DNA of 63,577 bases, taken from a virus. This document shows positions 48,035-58,222 of this stretch, in pieces; positions within the stretch are counted from its first letter, which is position 1; every line of letters starts with the position of its first letter. The position numbers and the translations under genes were made by a program. Location of the stretch: positions 1 through 63,577 of IMG/VR virus record IMGVR_UViG_3300033183_000158, one strand, 5' to 3'. A model generated the notes under the pieces. The model made no database searches, was not told where the DNA came from, and saw only the letters and a program-made list of their open reading frames with translations.

Positions 48035-48381
48035 GCGCAGGGCGATACAACTTTGAGATAGAGGAAGGGGCAACCTTTACCCGTACAATTACATATACGG
48101 ACAATGAAGACACTGCTATTGATTTAGACGGGTCTACAGTGCGTATGCAGATTAGAGATAATTATGCAGCAACAGATGCGGTTATTTCTTTAAGCACACC
48201 TAATACCGGTATAACTTTGTCTAACGAAACAGGCAAGTTTACTATTACTATGACTGCTACCCAAACAGAAAGTTTGGGAATTAAGCAGGGTGTATACGAC
48301 ATAGAAGTCGAATACGATAATGGCACAGTAGAAAGAATCTTAGAAGGACGTGTAAAAATCTCTAGACAGGTAACACAATAA
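48031..48381 (+). CDS. Ig-like tail or fibre-associated protein, 116 aa
   Basis: The pattern YNFEIEEGATFTRTITYTDN, IDLDGSTVRMQIRDNYAATD, TGKFTITMTATQTESLGI, YDIEVEYDNGTVERILEGRV is a widespread phage beta-sandwich protein located just upstream of tail fibre genes. It probably decorates the baseplate or fibre attachment. It is coupled to both neighbours by ATGA or TAATGG junctions. Confidence 0.7.
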   Translation: MSAGRYNFEIEEGATFTRTITYTDNEDTAIDLDGSTVRMQIRDNYAATDAVISLSTPNTGITLSNETGKFTITMTATQTESLGIKQGVYDIEVEYDNGTVERILEGRVKISRQVTQ

Positions 48382-48710
48382 TGGCAAGAAACAGCGTCAA
48401 AATAACCAAGACGGATGCTAACAAGGTTAACATCCAAGAGGTAAATAAAACTGTACAGCTTACTGAAGAAACGGTAAAAGTTGTACATGTGGGTACTTTG
48501 ATTGAAGCGGGTGCTGATGCGTCGTTTACGTTTGCACAAGAGCAGAACTCAGAGCAATGGGAAGTAGAACATAACCTAGGGAAGTTTCCTTCGGTAACTA
48601 TAGTAGATTCAGGAGAAAACATAGTATATGCAGAAGTGCAATACACTGATGAAAACAATTTAACAATTAGCTTTAACGGCGCGACATCTGGAAAAGCTTA
48701 TTTAAACTAA
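48381..48710 (+). CDS. Fibre-associated protein, 109 aa
   Basis: The second half (FTFAQEQNSEQWEVEHNLG, KFPSVTIVDSGENIVYAEV, YTDENNLTISFNG, SGKAYLN) is the domain that often ends or bridges phage tail fibres; the N-terminal 45 residues are strand-like. The same type of domain is seen in the C-terminus of the next gene (YTVEHQMGTKFIIAQVYDST). It is probably part of the fibre base. Confidence 0.7.
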   Translation: MARNSVKITKTDANKVNIQEVNKTVQLTEETVKVVHVGTLIEAGADASFTFAQEQNSEQWEVEHNLGKFPSVTIVDSGENIVYAEVQYTDENNLTISFNGATSGKAYLN

Positions 48711-48716
48711 TAAAAA

Positions 48717-50060
48717 ATGGCTATAGATTTTAAAAGTAACATTAATCTTGGGAAAAATCAGCTACAGAATGCGCTGTTACACCCAACGAGTACTGCTCCT
48801 TCATCTCCTGCCGAGGGTCAAGTTTATTTTGACACTACTGCTGGTGATAAGAAACTGTACGTATATGACGGTTCTAACTGGATTGACGTAACGGGTGATA
48901 TCCGTACCATCTCTGCAGGAACTGGTATTTCGGTATCAAATGGATCTGGCGGTGATGCTACGGTATCTCTTTCACACTTAGGTCTTGAATCTCTTGCTGC
49001 ACGTAGTAGCGAAGTTGCAGATGCAATCTTCTTCTACGATGTAAGCAGCGCTGCTTCTGGATATCTTACTTGCGATACCACAACAGGTGTTTCAATTAGT
49101 GGAACATCTTTACAGCTTTCTTCTATTCCTAACTCAGCACTTGCTAATTCTACATTCCAAGTAGTAGGCGGAGACGGTCTTACTGGTGGTGCATCTGCAA
49201 CATCTTTAGGTAGTTCTTCAACTCTTGCTGTAGGAGCAGGTACTGGTATTAGCGTTGGTACTGATGCAGTTGCTGTTAAAGGTGCCTCGTCTTTGACTGA
49301 TGATACTATTGTAATGTGGGATGATACAAACGGTCAGTTTGTTGATACTAACATTTCTCAAAACGCAAGTACTGGTGTAGTTACTGTAGATGACGATTTG
49401 GTCGTTACTGGTGACTTGACAGTACAAGGGTCTTTAACAAGCATTGAAACTACTAACACTGCTATTACGGATAACGTAATTGTATTGAACAGTGGTGAGA
49501 CTGGTGCTGGTATTACTTCGGTAACTTCTGGTATTGAGATTGAGCGTGGTACTTTAGGAAACAAAACTTTCGTTTACCACGAGACTAATTCTCAATGGGA
49601 ACTTAGCGGTCAGTTGAAGATTAGCGATATTCCTTCTATCAGCTCTGGTGTAGGCTCGTTTATCATCCAATCAGATGATACTAACGAAACTGGAGAGATT
49701 AAGAAGATGCCTCTTGCAGACGTACGTGATGCACTTGGTGTATCTAGTATGACTTTGACGCTAGAAGCTTCTTCTGGTACACAAGCATCTGGAGCTGTAT
49801 GGGTAACTAAATCTGGAAACACATATACTGTAGAGCATCAGATGGGTACTAAGTTTATTATTGCTCAAGTATATGATTCTACAGATTTCTCTACCGCATT
49901 TGTAGAGATCAAGCGTAATAGTGATAATCAAGTACAAGTTGTATTTGCTCAATCAGTAACTGATGGAGATTACTACTTGTCACTACAAGCAACAAGATTC
50001 CAAACCCACGGTGATGATGGAAACATCCAAGGCGGTGGAGGAGGACAGATTGGAGGATAA
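48717..50060 (+). CDS. Tail fibre protein, 447 aa
   Basis: SSPAEGQVYFDTTAGDKKLY and VYDGSNWIDVTG form the common fibre-entry domain. A repetitive middle follows (TGISVSNGSGGDATVSLSHL, VVGGDGLTGGASATSLGSSS, VTVDDDLVVTGDLTVQGSLT), and the protein ends with a sandwich domain and a GGGGGQIGG-type tail. Low charge and many S, T and G residues are typical of trimeric fibres. A terminator follows it. Confidence 0.8.
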   Translation: MAIDFKSNINLGKNQLQNALLHPTSTAPSSPAEGQVYFDTTAGDKKLYVYDGSNWIDVTGDIRTISAGTGISVSNGSGGDATVSLSHLGLESLAARSSEVADAIFFYDVSSAASGYLTCDTTTGVSISGTSLQLSSIPNSALANSTFQVVGGDGLTGGASATSLGSSSTLAVGAGTGISVGTDAVAVKGASSLTDDTIVMWDDTNGQFVDTNISQNASTGVVTVDDDLVVTGDLTVQGSLTSIETTNTAITDNVIVLNSGETGAGITSVTSGIEIERGTLGNKTFVYHETNSQWELSGQLKISDIPSISSGVGSFIIQSDDTNETGEIKKMPLADVRDALGVSSMTLTLEASSGTQASGAVWVTKSGNTYTVEHQMGTKFIIAQVYDSTDFSTAFVEIKRNSDNQVQVVFAQSVTDGDYYLSLQATRFQTHGDDGNIQGGGGGQIGG

Positions 50061-50079
50061 TCTGATCTGACTACAATAT

Positions 50080-50107
50080 AAAGGGGGGCAAACGCCCTCC
50101 TTTTTTT
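50080..50107 (+). terminator. Terminator after the first fibre gene
   Basis: A 10-bp stem with one wobble pair (50080-50089 with 50094-50103), loop AAAC, is followed by T residues to 50107. It begins 19 nt after the stop codon. Confidence 0.9.
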
Positions 50108-50140
50108 GTATTTTTGTTAATAGTCTAGACAATATTTCAT

Positions 50141-53100
50141 ATGGCAATTAAGTTTCTTAGTGGTGTAAATCTGTCCAATGTAACAGCAGGTTCGATATTA
50201 AAACTCGATGCAAACGGCAATATCGTTGCAGCAACTGCTGGAACTGATTATTTAGCATCTGACTATTGGTCTGAGCCGAATTCTGGTACTGTATACACTA
50301 ATGACAAAGTAGGCATTGGTTACAGCGATGCAGGAGCAAAGCTTCATGTGTATGAATACCAAACGACTACCCCTAAGATCCTTATTGAAGACGGCAATAC
50401 TGGTGATGCCAGTATGCAGTTTAAAATTAGTACCACTCAATACACAATGGGTATTGACAACTCAGACTCTGATAAGTTCATTATTGCTAATTCTTCTGGG
50501 TTTGGTTTAGCTGCAAACACACACGCTCTTGAGATAAGCGGAACTAAGGTAACTATACCAGCACATACTTCTAATGGAACAGTTAGACTTGAAATGGGCG
50601 GATACAACCGTTTGCGTTTTAATGGAGGTGTTGATTTACTCGGTTACGGTTCTGACCATTTGTGGGTTATTGGTAACTCAACAACAAACACTATTAACCT
50701 TGGTGGAGATTGGGATTGGGATAAGCAAGTAGCTATTTCATATACACCCGGAACTGTAGGTAATGCTGGTGGTGTTATGATTCTTGGGCAAACCGAGAAA
50801 AACAACGCTAACTGGACACATGGGATTACTAAGTTGTACACTAATGGTACAGAGAGACTTCGTATAAACTCAAGTGGTAATGTAGGTATTGGGACTACTA
50901 GTCCCAATACATTCCTACACGTAGCTGGTCAAGGAAACAGGTCTGGTGGAAATATTCACCTTGGAAATGAAGATGATGGAGCTGGTAAGTATGGATATAT
51001 TACTAGTGCACACTACAATGCTGCCACAGAGCCAGAAGGATATTCTCTGATAGGTGGATACTCTGATGCTTCAAGTAATCAGGTTCACATTGGTGGTATG
51101 ATTTACGAATCAAACCCTGCTACTCAGATTTCGTTCTGGACACACACAGCCACCACTCATTCAACTGGTGGTAGTGAGCGTATGAGAATTACTTCTAGTG
51201 GTAACGTAGGTATTGGTACTACAAGTCCAAATTACAAGCTTGATGTAAACGGTACTCTTAGAACAACAACATTATATTCACCTATAGTTAGAGTTGCTGG
51301 AACGAATGACCACTTAACCCTCCGTTCTGACATACAAGTAGAACAAGACTCTACAGACCCAATTATTGAGTTTAAGTATGGAACTACTCAAATGGGTAAG
51401 TTTGACCAAGATGGTTACATGTATGCCACTGGTTTCAAAACAACTACCGCTTCTACTGGGTTCTTAAAAGCTGATGGTTCTGTAGATACAACTTCATACC
51501 AAGCTGCTGGAAGCTACCTAACGTCAATAAGTTCTTCTGATGTAACGACAGCATTGGGATACCGCCCAATGTCTGGCGCTTACGGGTCATGGTCAAGCAT
51601 TACGAACGGTAATAGCGGAGACTGGTATCCATTGTTTAGCATGGATGATGGTGGTGACGGTAGTGCGTTAGTAATATTCAAAACATTTGCTCATGACTCT
51701 GTAACATTTGCTGTTTCAAGAGGATATAGCGGAAGCAACAATAACTCAATCAACGTACTTAACTCTGTAAACACTCCTAATAGTGGATACGCTACAGTAC
51801 AAGCGTTGCGTGTAAGAAATAACGGTGTTGTTGAAGCTCAACTTGTTTGGTCTTCTGGGCCATCTGTACAAGCTTCTATTCACGTAATGACTGGTGACGA
51901 CAACGAAGTTTCTATTGAGTCAGACTTAGAAGCTACACAGCAAACAGCCACGGTTAACCACACCGTAAACGTAAACGTAAGAGGGCTGTTGCATGGTTAT
52001 GAAATCAGCAGTACTGGTAACATATTAACGGGCAACAAGCTTTATATAACCACAGCTGACGCTAACACCACTTCAACATCAGCCCTTGTTCTTAACGGAA
52101 CAGAGGTTGAAAAGCGCACTTTAGGTTCAGCAGCATTCTCTACTTCAACAGACTTTGTTTCTGCTTCTGGAGATACAATAAGCGGTAATTTAGATATTGT
52201 TCACGCTTCTAATGCAACTGGTCTTACCGTAAGAGTTAGTGGCGGTGCAGTGCCTACAACACCACAGTTAAAAGTTGGTAGAGATACATCTCAATATTGG
52301 GGTGTTTATACGAATGACGGTGTTGCTAATTTAATTCATAGGCAAGACGAAACTGGAGCGGGAGATAATCATCACACTAAATTTCAGATTTGGTCAAGCG
52401 GTGGGGGGACTCACTCTTGGCAATGGCACGTTGCTGACAATGCTGGTAGCAATGGCGCAGAAAAAATGAAGCTTACAGATGATGGTACGCTTACACTTGG
52501 AGGAGGTTCTAACGGTATTACAAATACTAAAGTAGGTCAATGGAACACCGCTTACGCAGACCGTAACAAGTGGGACGGAGGTTCAACTGGTCTAAATGCT
52601 GCTACTGGTAGAAGTTCATTAGGTCTTGGTTCTGCTGCAACACAGTCTGCTGATAATTTTGTTGCTGTGAGTGGCGATGAAATGACTGGAAATTTAGTTT
52701 TCAGAAACAACGTCACCACTGATAACACGCTAATACGCGACATTACTTGGAACACTTCTGCTGCGGAAGGCACAGACGATAGAATTGGTGTAATTAGAAC
52801 GTACACTTCTGGAGGAACTGCCGATAGACGTGGAGGTCAGATGAACTTCTACACCCGTAATCACAGTGCCTCAAGTTTTAACACAATGATATACGACAAC
52901 GGAGGTAACCTATATGTACCTTCTAACGTATATTCAAATAGCAGTCAACTTGCAACGCAGTCATATGTAGACACTGCTGTATCTAATATTGTAGACTCTG
53001 CTCCGGCAGCATTGGATACCCTTAACGAACTTGCAGCTGCCCTTGGCGATGATGCGAGTTTCAGCACGACTATGTCTACTGCCTTGGGTAACAGACTCCG

Positions 53101-53608
53101 TGTTGATGTCAATAACCAAAGTCTTACCTCAACTGAAAAGGCAAACGGTAGAACTAACCTTGGTCTTGGATCCGCCGCTACCGCAGCTTCTACCGCATTT
53201 GTTGCCACAAGTGGGGATACAATGACCGGTAGACTTACGGTAGACGCTGCAATTACTGCGGGAGGTAAGACAACGTATAAGAAGGTTTATGGCTCTCTTG
53301 ACACTACTGGTCAAGAAGTGGCTGGTTTAACAACTGGGAACAATGGAGGCTCTGCTTTGTTTACATTCACTTGTTATGGGGGCGGCGGAGAATATCAAAG
53401 AATAGTATTTAGTTGCCACAACACAAGTGGAACAACTTGGAACGTCAACAGAGTTATTGACGAGGGAACTAATGCTTTTGATATTGCTGTAAGCGATTCT
53501 GGAAGTACAAGAACATTTACCTTTAAGGCAAGAAGCTCTAATCAAGCATACAGCCCTACTGTAGTGGTAGAGCATGTAGGATACTCACTAAACGGAACAT
53601 ACTTATAA
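50141..53608 (+). CDS. Large tail fibre protein, 1155 aa
   Basis: Two copies of SSGNVGIGTTSPN-x-LxV occur about 110 residues apart; this repeat is common in host-range fibres and adhesins of Bacteroidota and their phages. Later come SGDTISGNLDIVHASNATGL and a T4-fibre-like module (APAALDTLNELAAALGDDAS, SLTSTEKANGRTNLGLGSAA, SGDTMTGRLTVDAA). No endosialidase-type chaperone domain is visible at the C-terminus. It probably forms a trimeric receptor-binding fibre with the next protein. Confidence 0.82.
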   Translation: MAIKFLSGVNLSNVTAGSILKLDANGNIVAATAGTDYLASDYWSEPNSGTVYTNDKVGIGYSDAGAKLHVYEYQTTTPKILIEDGNTGDASMQFKISTTQYTMGIDNSDSDKFIIANSSGFGLAANTHALEISGTKVTIPAHTSNGTVRLEMGGYNRLRFNGGVDLLGYGSDHLWVIGNSTTNTINLGGDWDWDKQVAISYTPGTVGNAGGVMILGQTEKNNANWTHGITKLYTNGTERLRINSSGNVGIGTTSPNTFLHVAGQGNRSGGNIHLGNEDDGAGKYGYITSAHYNAATEPEGYSLIGGYSDASSNQVHIGGMIYESNPATQISFWTHTATTHSTGGSERMRITSSGNVGIGTTSPNYKLDVNGTLRTTTLYSPIVRVAGTNDHLTLRSDIQVEQDSTDPIIEFKYGTTQMGKFDQDGYMYATGFKTTTASTGFLKADGSVDTTSYQAAGSYLTSISSSDVTTALGYRPMSGAYGSWSSITNGNSGDWYPLFSMDDGGDGSALVIFKTFAHDSVTFAVSRGYSGSNNNSINVLNSVNTPNSGYATVQALRVRNNGVVEAQLVWSSGPSVQASIHVMTGDDNEVSIESDLEATQQTATVNHTVNVNVRGLLHGYEISSTGNILTGNKLYITTADANTTSTSALVLNGTEVEKRTLGSAAFSTSTDFVSASGDTISGNLDIVHASNATGLTVRVSGGAVPTTPQLKVGRDTSQYWGVYTNDGVANLIHRQDETGAGDNHHTKFQIWSSGGGTHSWQWHVADNAGSNGAEKMKLTDDGTLTLGGGSNGITNTKVGQWNTAYADRNKWDGGSTGLNAATGRSSLGLGSAATQSADNFVAVSGDEMTGNLVFRNNVTTDNTLIRDITWNTSAAEGTDDRIGVIRTYTSGGTADRRGGQMNFYTRNHSASSFNTMIYDNGGNLYVPSNVYSNSSQLATQSYVDTAVSNIVDSAPAALDTLNELAAALGDDASFSTTMSTALGNRLRVDVNNQSLTSTEKANGRTNLGLGSAATAASTAFVATSGDTMTGRLTVDAAITAGGKTTYKKVYGSLDTTGQEVAGLTTGNNGGSALFTFTCYGGGGEYQRIVFSCHNTSGTTWNVNRVIDEGTNAFDIAVSDSGSTRTFTFKARSSNQAYSPTVVVEHVGYSLNGTYL

Positions 53609-53617
53609 TCATAAAGA

Positions 53618-56600
53618 ATGGCTGACGATAAAATTCTAAATAATGACAATGTTGTTGTCTCTGGAAACCTTGAAGTCTCTGGCGATATTACCGCTTCTGG
53701 AGGGATCAATGGTCTTGACCTAAACAACGGAATTAGTGGTAGCAACTTTAACATCACTGGCGTTAATCAATTAACGATTAACGACCCCGGAGAAGGGATT
53801 GTCTTTTCTGGAACTACCAACCTTTCGTTGGCGGTTACAGATGACGCTTCTGACAACATCCTAAACCTAACCGGAACAAATGCTGTTCTTCAAGTTGGAG
53901 GAAATAAGGTGGCGACAGAGTCTTGGGTTTCAAGTCAGAGCTACATAACAGCCGCGTCTTCTTACAGCTTAACTGGAGATGTATTGGTTACTACGGGTTC
54001 ATTGGCGTTTAGAGGAGATGCTAATATGGGATTCGTGCCATATCCGGGCGGTGGTCAATTTAGAAGCGATTTATCAAGTCATACTGGATACATAAAAATT
54101 GCATTGCCAGACGCTGTTGATACTGGGGATGACATGCTTTCTTTCTGGGTTGATATTTACGACTACTCTACTAATGAAATGGTTAGTGTGTTTGTCGGTG
54201 GATACAACTATACAACTACAAGTACTGGTAATTACTGGGTATCTCCTACCGCTATGGTTTTAGCAAAACAGACTGCTAAAGATTATACGGTAAGATTTGG
54301 ATACGATGGAACACGAAAATACGTTACTATCGGAGATAGCACAACAACATGGTCACATCCATCTATTGTTGTAAGGGACTTCCAAGCTTCGTTTAGAGGG
54401 AACATTACTCAATATAGAGAAGACTTTGTAATTAGTATTTCTAGCGATACCCTTACTGGTATAGATGAAACTGTCTCTGACAACTTCCCTCAAGCCCAAA
54501 ACTCTGATAAACTAGACGGGCAAGACGGCAGTTACTACTTGAATTACAACAACTTTACCAATACCCCGACGCTGGGTACAGCTGCCGCAGCAGCAACATC
54601 TGATTTTGCATCTTCTTCTCACAACCACAACTCTGAATACCTTGCATTGTCTGGAGGCATACTTACCGGGTCTTTGGTATTAAGAGGTCAAGACGATAAC
54701 CACGATGGTCAAGACAGAAGTGGATACTGGGGATACGACGGTAAAGTAGCGTTAGCGCTGGAACCAGCTGGAAATGATGGCTCTGTAGCAATACTTTTCC
54801 CATCTCAAGGAAATAAGCCTTCTGACTTTGCTTACATTGTTTATGATGAAGATTATGGTGAAGCGGGAGTTACGGCTGGAGAAAACTCTGTTCTTATTAT
54901 CGGTTCTGAAAATGATGGTCTTAATTCATCTGACCATGTCCGTGTAAAATCCCGTTTTGTTGTTGAGGCTGATATGTCTTCTTCAGATCCTACGTATGCT
55001 ATGCAAGTCAAGTCTGGAAACGTAACAACAGATTTGTTTTCAGTTAAAAGAGATGGAAATGTATATATAGGAACGGCAAACCTAACGGCAACTAAAGTTG
55101 GCAACTGGGACACTGCTTATGGTTGGGGAAACCACGGAAGCGCTGGTTACCTTACTACTGTAGCGTTCTCAGACCTTACATCTAAGCCCACTACACTTTC
55201 TGGATACGGAATTATTGATGGTGTTAGCTTAGGTACTGATAATATATTTACCGGAAACAACGAGTTTGAAGGAGATTTACTTAGAACAAACCAGCGTATA
55301 AACAATAATCAAGAATATCCTTTAGGTCACTATACTCCGGGTGAAACTGTATTTGAGCTTGACCCTACTTGGAGCAACAGAGAGTTGCGTCAATACTTTG
55401 CTAACGATAATGTAAGCTGGGACCAAGTAGCAAACGCTCCGGGCGGATATGCTGTTTATATTGACGGAAGTGTTAGTGTGGGCGGCGCGTATAGTTCTGG
55501 ATTCCCATTCATTCCTATTGACCAAGACGCTACCTATTATATGGAGTGTTGGATTAAGAACGCAGGTACTGCTCAAGGTCACTACATGGGGTCTATAGAC
55601 TACGAAGCAGACTTTACTTATCCTTCAAGCGGTTCTGGTAATCCGGGTAGTTATGGATACTGGGTAATGTCTAATTACACCAGTGCTGCAGAATGGACAA
55701 AAGTTAGTGGGTACATTACTGGACACCACAACAACACTGCCGGTTATTTTGAGACAGATGCAACTTATTGGACACCACAAGCACTGTTTAATTACAGCGC
55801 TGGTACTGGAACTCGTGCTTGTTGGATTTCTGGATGGAAGGTTATTCGTGTAGACCATGTCGGGGATAGAATATTCCAAGACAAGGTTACGTTTAAAGAC
55901 GAGATAAACTTTGATGTTTCAGCTGGTGTAACAAACTCTCACGCTAAAATTGTATACGGACAGTCTCCAAGTCCAGACGGCTCTCTAAATGGCTTAGGGC
56001 AAGTTGCTAACTATGGGGCAGATGGCTACGGTCTATTGTTACACGTTGGTTACGGAGAATCTGATAATGGTGGTATCAAGATTACCGATGACGGTGTAAT
56101 GGTGTGGGGCGCTTCTGATGAAAACGTATTTACAGTTATTGATGAAGACGGAAGAAACGAGAGGTTCAGAATTGACAATAGCGGCAACGCTACTATCAGC
56201 GGGAACCTAACCACAAACGGATATATTACGAACACTGGTGGTGCTAAAATAAACGTACAGAATCAACAAGACGGTGGTACTGGACGTGGTATATATATGT
56301 GGGATGACACAGATACAAACTGGGTTATCTACATGGCTCAAGCGGGAGATGGCAAGGCTGCTGATGGAGGTTCTGCTGTTGGAGGTATTGACGGTACTAC
56401 TCAACACGCTATTCGTTTTAGGGTAAACGATAATGGAAACCAATCTGGGTTTATTTGGGAAAACTCCAATGACGAGGCGTTAATGCAAGTCACTGGTGAT
56501 ACTGGGGATGTATATGCACGAAGTGCTATATATCCTTCTAACCAAACAACAGACTTTGTTAGTTCTACCCGTATCCAAAACTGGCAGACTGCATACGGAT

Positions 56601-58222
56601 GGGGTAATCACGGAAGCGCTGGATATTTAACAGCGTTACCGACACACGACCACGATGATTTATATCATAAGTTAGATTTCGGCACTATCACTGGAGCGCA
56701 CCAAACTGACGCAAAAAGTGGTACTTGGACTGGAGGCGCTGGAACGTCTTGGGGTAACTATAAGCCCGGTGATGATTCAAGTGCTGGTTCATACTACAAT
56801 GACGGTACTGGGTACGCTCAATACAATATTCCAAGTGGATATACTACTGCGTACATTGGTCAGTTGAAATGGTCAAGCGGTGGTTACTTTGATGTGTACG
56901 CTGTTGACTCTAATGGAAACTTAGTGCTAAGAGGTCGTTACATGTCTCTACAGAGTATAGAGAATAGCAACCACAACGGAAACCACGACTACCAGCAAAT
57001 CATTAAGATTTCTGGTCTTGATGGATTTAGCGCTATACGTATTCAAAACCGTACTGGTCGTTTGCACCTACAAGGTATTGGATGGACGAAAGAAGAGGAT
57101 ACTGATAGTACAGCTGATGCTTTGTCACACTGGGACTTGATTTACGGTAAGCCTTCTACATTTGCTCCTTCAAGCCACTCACACTCTGCCGCAACAACAT
57201 CAGCAGCTGGGTTTATGTCTTCTACAGACAAGAGTAAGTTGGATGGTATTGCAAGTGGTGCTGAGGTTAATGTCCAGTCTGATTGGAATGCTACAACCGG
57301 AGATTCGTTTATACAAAATAAGCCTACAACATTCCCTCCATCTTCACACAACCACAATGGTCTTTACTACACAGAGGAAGAAGTTGAACTTGCTCTTGCT
57401 AGAATAAATGGATGGGAAGCTGGATATGGAAGTGGAACTGCTTCTAACATTAGATGGGACTTTGGTGAAGAAGCTTTAAGGCTAAAGAATGATATTGATA
57501 CTTCTATCGGTGCTGTTTATAAAGCGGTATGGATGGAAGCCGGTGAGACTAAGCGTTGGACTGTAATGATTAAAGGTTCACAAGTCACTACCAATGGTAT
57601 GTACATAAGATTGTATCAACATGACGGTAATTTGCCAGACGGAAAAACTCACGTATCAAATGATGCACAAGGCACGTTTGTACAAGAAGATGATAGAAGC
57701 GATACCGGTTGGTACGAAAACGGTGCTATCTCTAATAGCTGGACAGTATTTGAAAGAGAGTACAAAGCTCCTGTAGCCGGTTATGTAAGTTTAGTAGTTC
57801 TTAACTGGACGGGCAATGGAACAGAACCTTTGTTTATTAAGACTCCAGATATACAGACTGTATACGCTAAAGTTGATTCTGGATCTATAGGCATTACAGA
57901 ATTAGCTGTTAGTGATGGAACAAGTGGACAAGTGCTTACTACAAATGGTAGCGGTACACTTTCGTTTAGCACAGTTAGTAGTGGAAGCACTTACACAGCT
58001 GGTAGTGGTCTTGATTTAAGCGGTGGGGCATTTAGCGTTGAAGCAGACTTGCGTGATGGTATTAGTCACATTGGTAGAGACTCTAACAACTACATTACAT
58101 TTGATTCAACCAATGGTCGTATAGACTTCTATGCTGGTGGTAATTTTGTGGCTCGTATGGAGTCTGATGGTGATTTACATATTAAAGGCGATGTTATCGC
58201 ATTCTCAACACTATTTGCATAA
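53618..58222 (+). CDS. Very large tail fibre protein, 1534 aa
   Basis: The start repeats fibre phrases (NVVVSGNLEVSGDITASGGI). The module VGNWDTAYGWGNHGSAGYLT near residue 495 recurs as IQNWQTAYGWGNHGSAGYLT near residue 985, and SSHNHNSEYLALSGG and SSHSHSAATTSAAGFMSS are the His-rich type seen in metal-binding fibre shafts. A middle part (ATYYMECWIKNAGTAQGHYM, GTRACWISGWKVIRVDHVGD) looks like a carbohydrate-binding sandwich. The end has SGLDLSGGAFSV and GDVIAFSTLFA. Likely a receptor-binding or side fibre. Confidence 0.82.
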   Translation: MADDKILNNDNVVVSGNLEVSGDITASGGINGLDLNNGISGSNFNITGVNQLTINDPGEGIVFSGTTNLSLAVTDDASDNILNLTGTNAVLQVGGNKVATESWVSSQSYITAASSYSLTGDVLVTTGSLAFRGDANMGFVPYPGGGQFRSDLSSHTGYIKIALPDAVDTGDDMLSFWVDIYDYSTNEMVSVFVGGYNYTTTSTGNYWVSPTAMVLAKQTAKDYTVRFGYDGTRKYVTIGDSTTTWSHPSIVVRDFQASFRGNITQYREDFVISISSDTLTGIDETVSDNFPQAQNSDKLDGQDGSYYLNYNNFTNTPTLGTAAAAATSDFASSSHNHNSEYLALSGGILTGSLVLRGQDDNHDGQDRSGYWGYDGKVALALEPAGNDGSVAILFPSQGNKPSDFAYIVYDEDYGEAGVTAGENSVLIIGSENDGLNSSDHVRVKSRFVVEADMSSSDPTYAMQVKSGNVTTDLFSVKRDGNVYIGTANLTATKVGNWDTAYGWGNHGSAGYLTTVAFSDLTSKPTTLSGYGIIDGVSLGTDNIFTGNNEFEGDLLRTNQRINNNQEYPLGHYTPGETVFELDPTWSNRELRQYFANDNVSWDQVANAPGGYAVYIDGSVSVGGAYSSGFPFIPIDQDATYYMECWIKNAGTAQGHYMGSIDYEADFTYPSSGSGNPGSYGYWVMSNYTSAAEWTKVSGYITGHHNNTAGYFETDATYWTPQALFNYSAGTGTRACWISGWKVIRVDHVGDRIFQDKVTFKDEINFDVSAGVTNSHAKIVYGQSPSPDGSLNGLGQVANYGADGYGLLLHVGYGESDNGGIKITDDGVMVWGASDENVFTVIDEDGRNERFRIDNSGNATISGNLTTNGYITNTGGAKINVQNQQDGGTGRGIYMWDDTDTNWVIYMAQAGDGKAADGGSAVGGIDGTTQHAIRFRVNDNGNQSGFIWENSNDEALMQVTGDTGDVYARSAIYPSNQTTDFVSSTRIQNWQTAYGWGNHGSAGYLTALPTHDHDDLYHKLDFGTITGAHQTDAKSGTWTGGAGTSWGNYKPGDDSSAGSYYNDGTGYAQYNIPSGYTTAYIGQLKWSSGGYFDVYAVDSNGNLVLRGRYMSLQSIENSNHNGNHDYQQIIKISGLDGFSAIRIQNRTGRLHLQGIGWTKEEDTDSTADALSHWDLIYGKPSTFAPSSHSHSAATTSAAGFMSSTDKSKLDGIASGAEVNVQSDWNATTGDSFIQNKPTTFPPSSHNHNGLYYTEEEVELALARINGWEAGYGSGTASNIRWDFGEEALRLKNDIDTSIGAVYKAVWMEAGETKRWTVMIKGSQVTTNGMYIRLYQHDGNLPDGKTHVSNDAQGTFVQEDDRSDTGWYENGAISNSWTVFEREYKAPVAGYVSLVVLNWTGNGTEPLFIKTPDIQTVYAKVDSGSIGITELAVSDGTSGQVLTTNGSGTLSFSTVSSGSTYTAGSGLDLSGGAFSVEADLRDGISHIGRDSNNYITFDSTNGRIDFYAGGNFVARMESDGDLHIKGDVIAFSTLFA

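Noticed and set aside
50870-51240. Repeats in the fibre gene as a CRISPR-like or variable repeat array
   Set aside because: They are two coding copies of an adhesin motif, diverged at the DNA level and unequally spaced; no repeat-spacer structure is present anywhere in the window.
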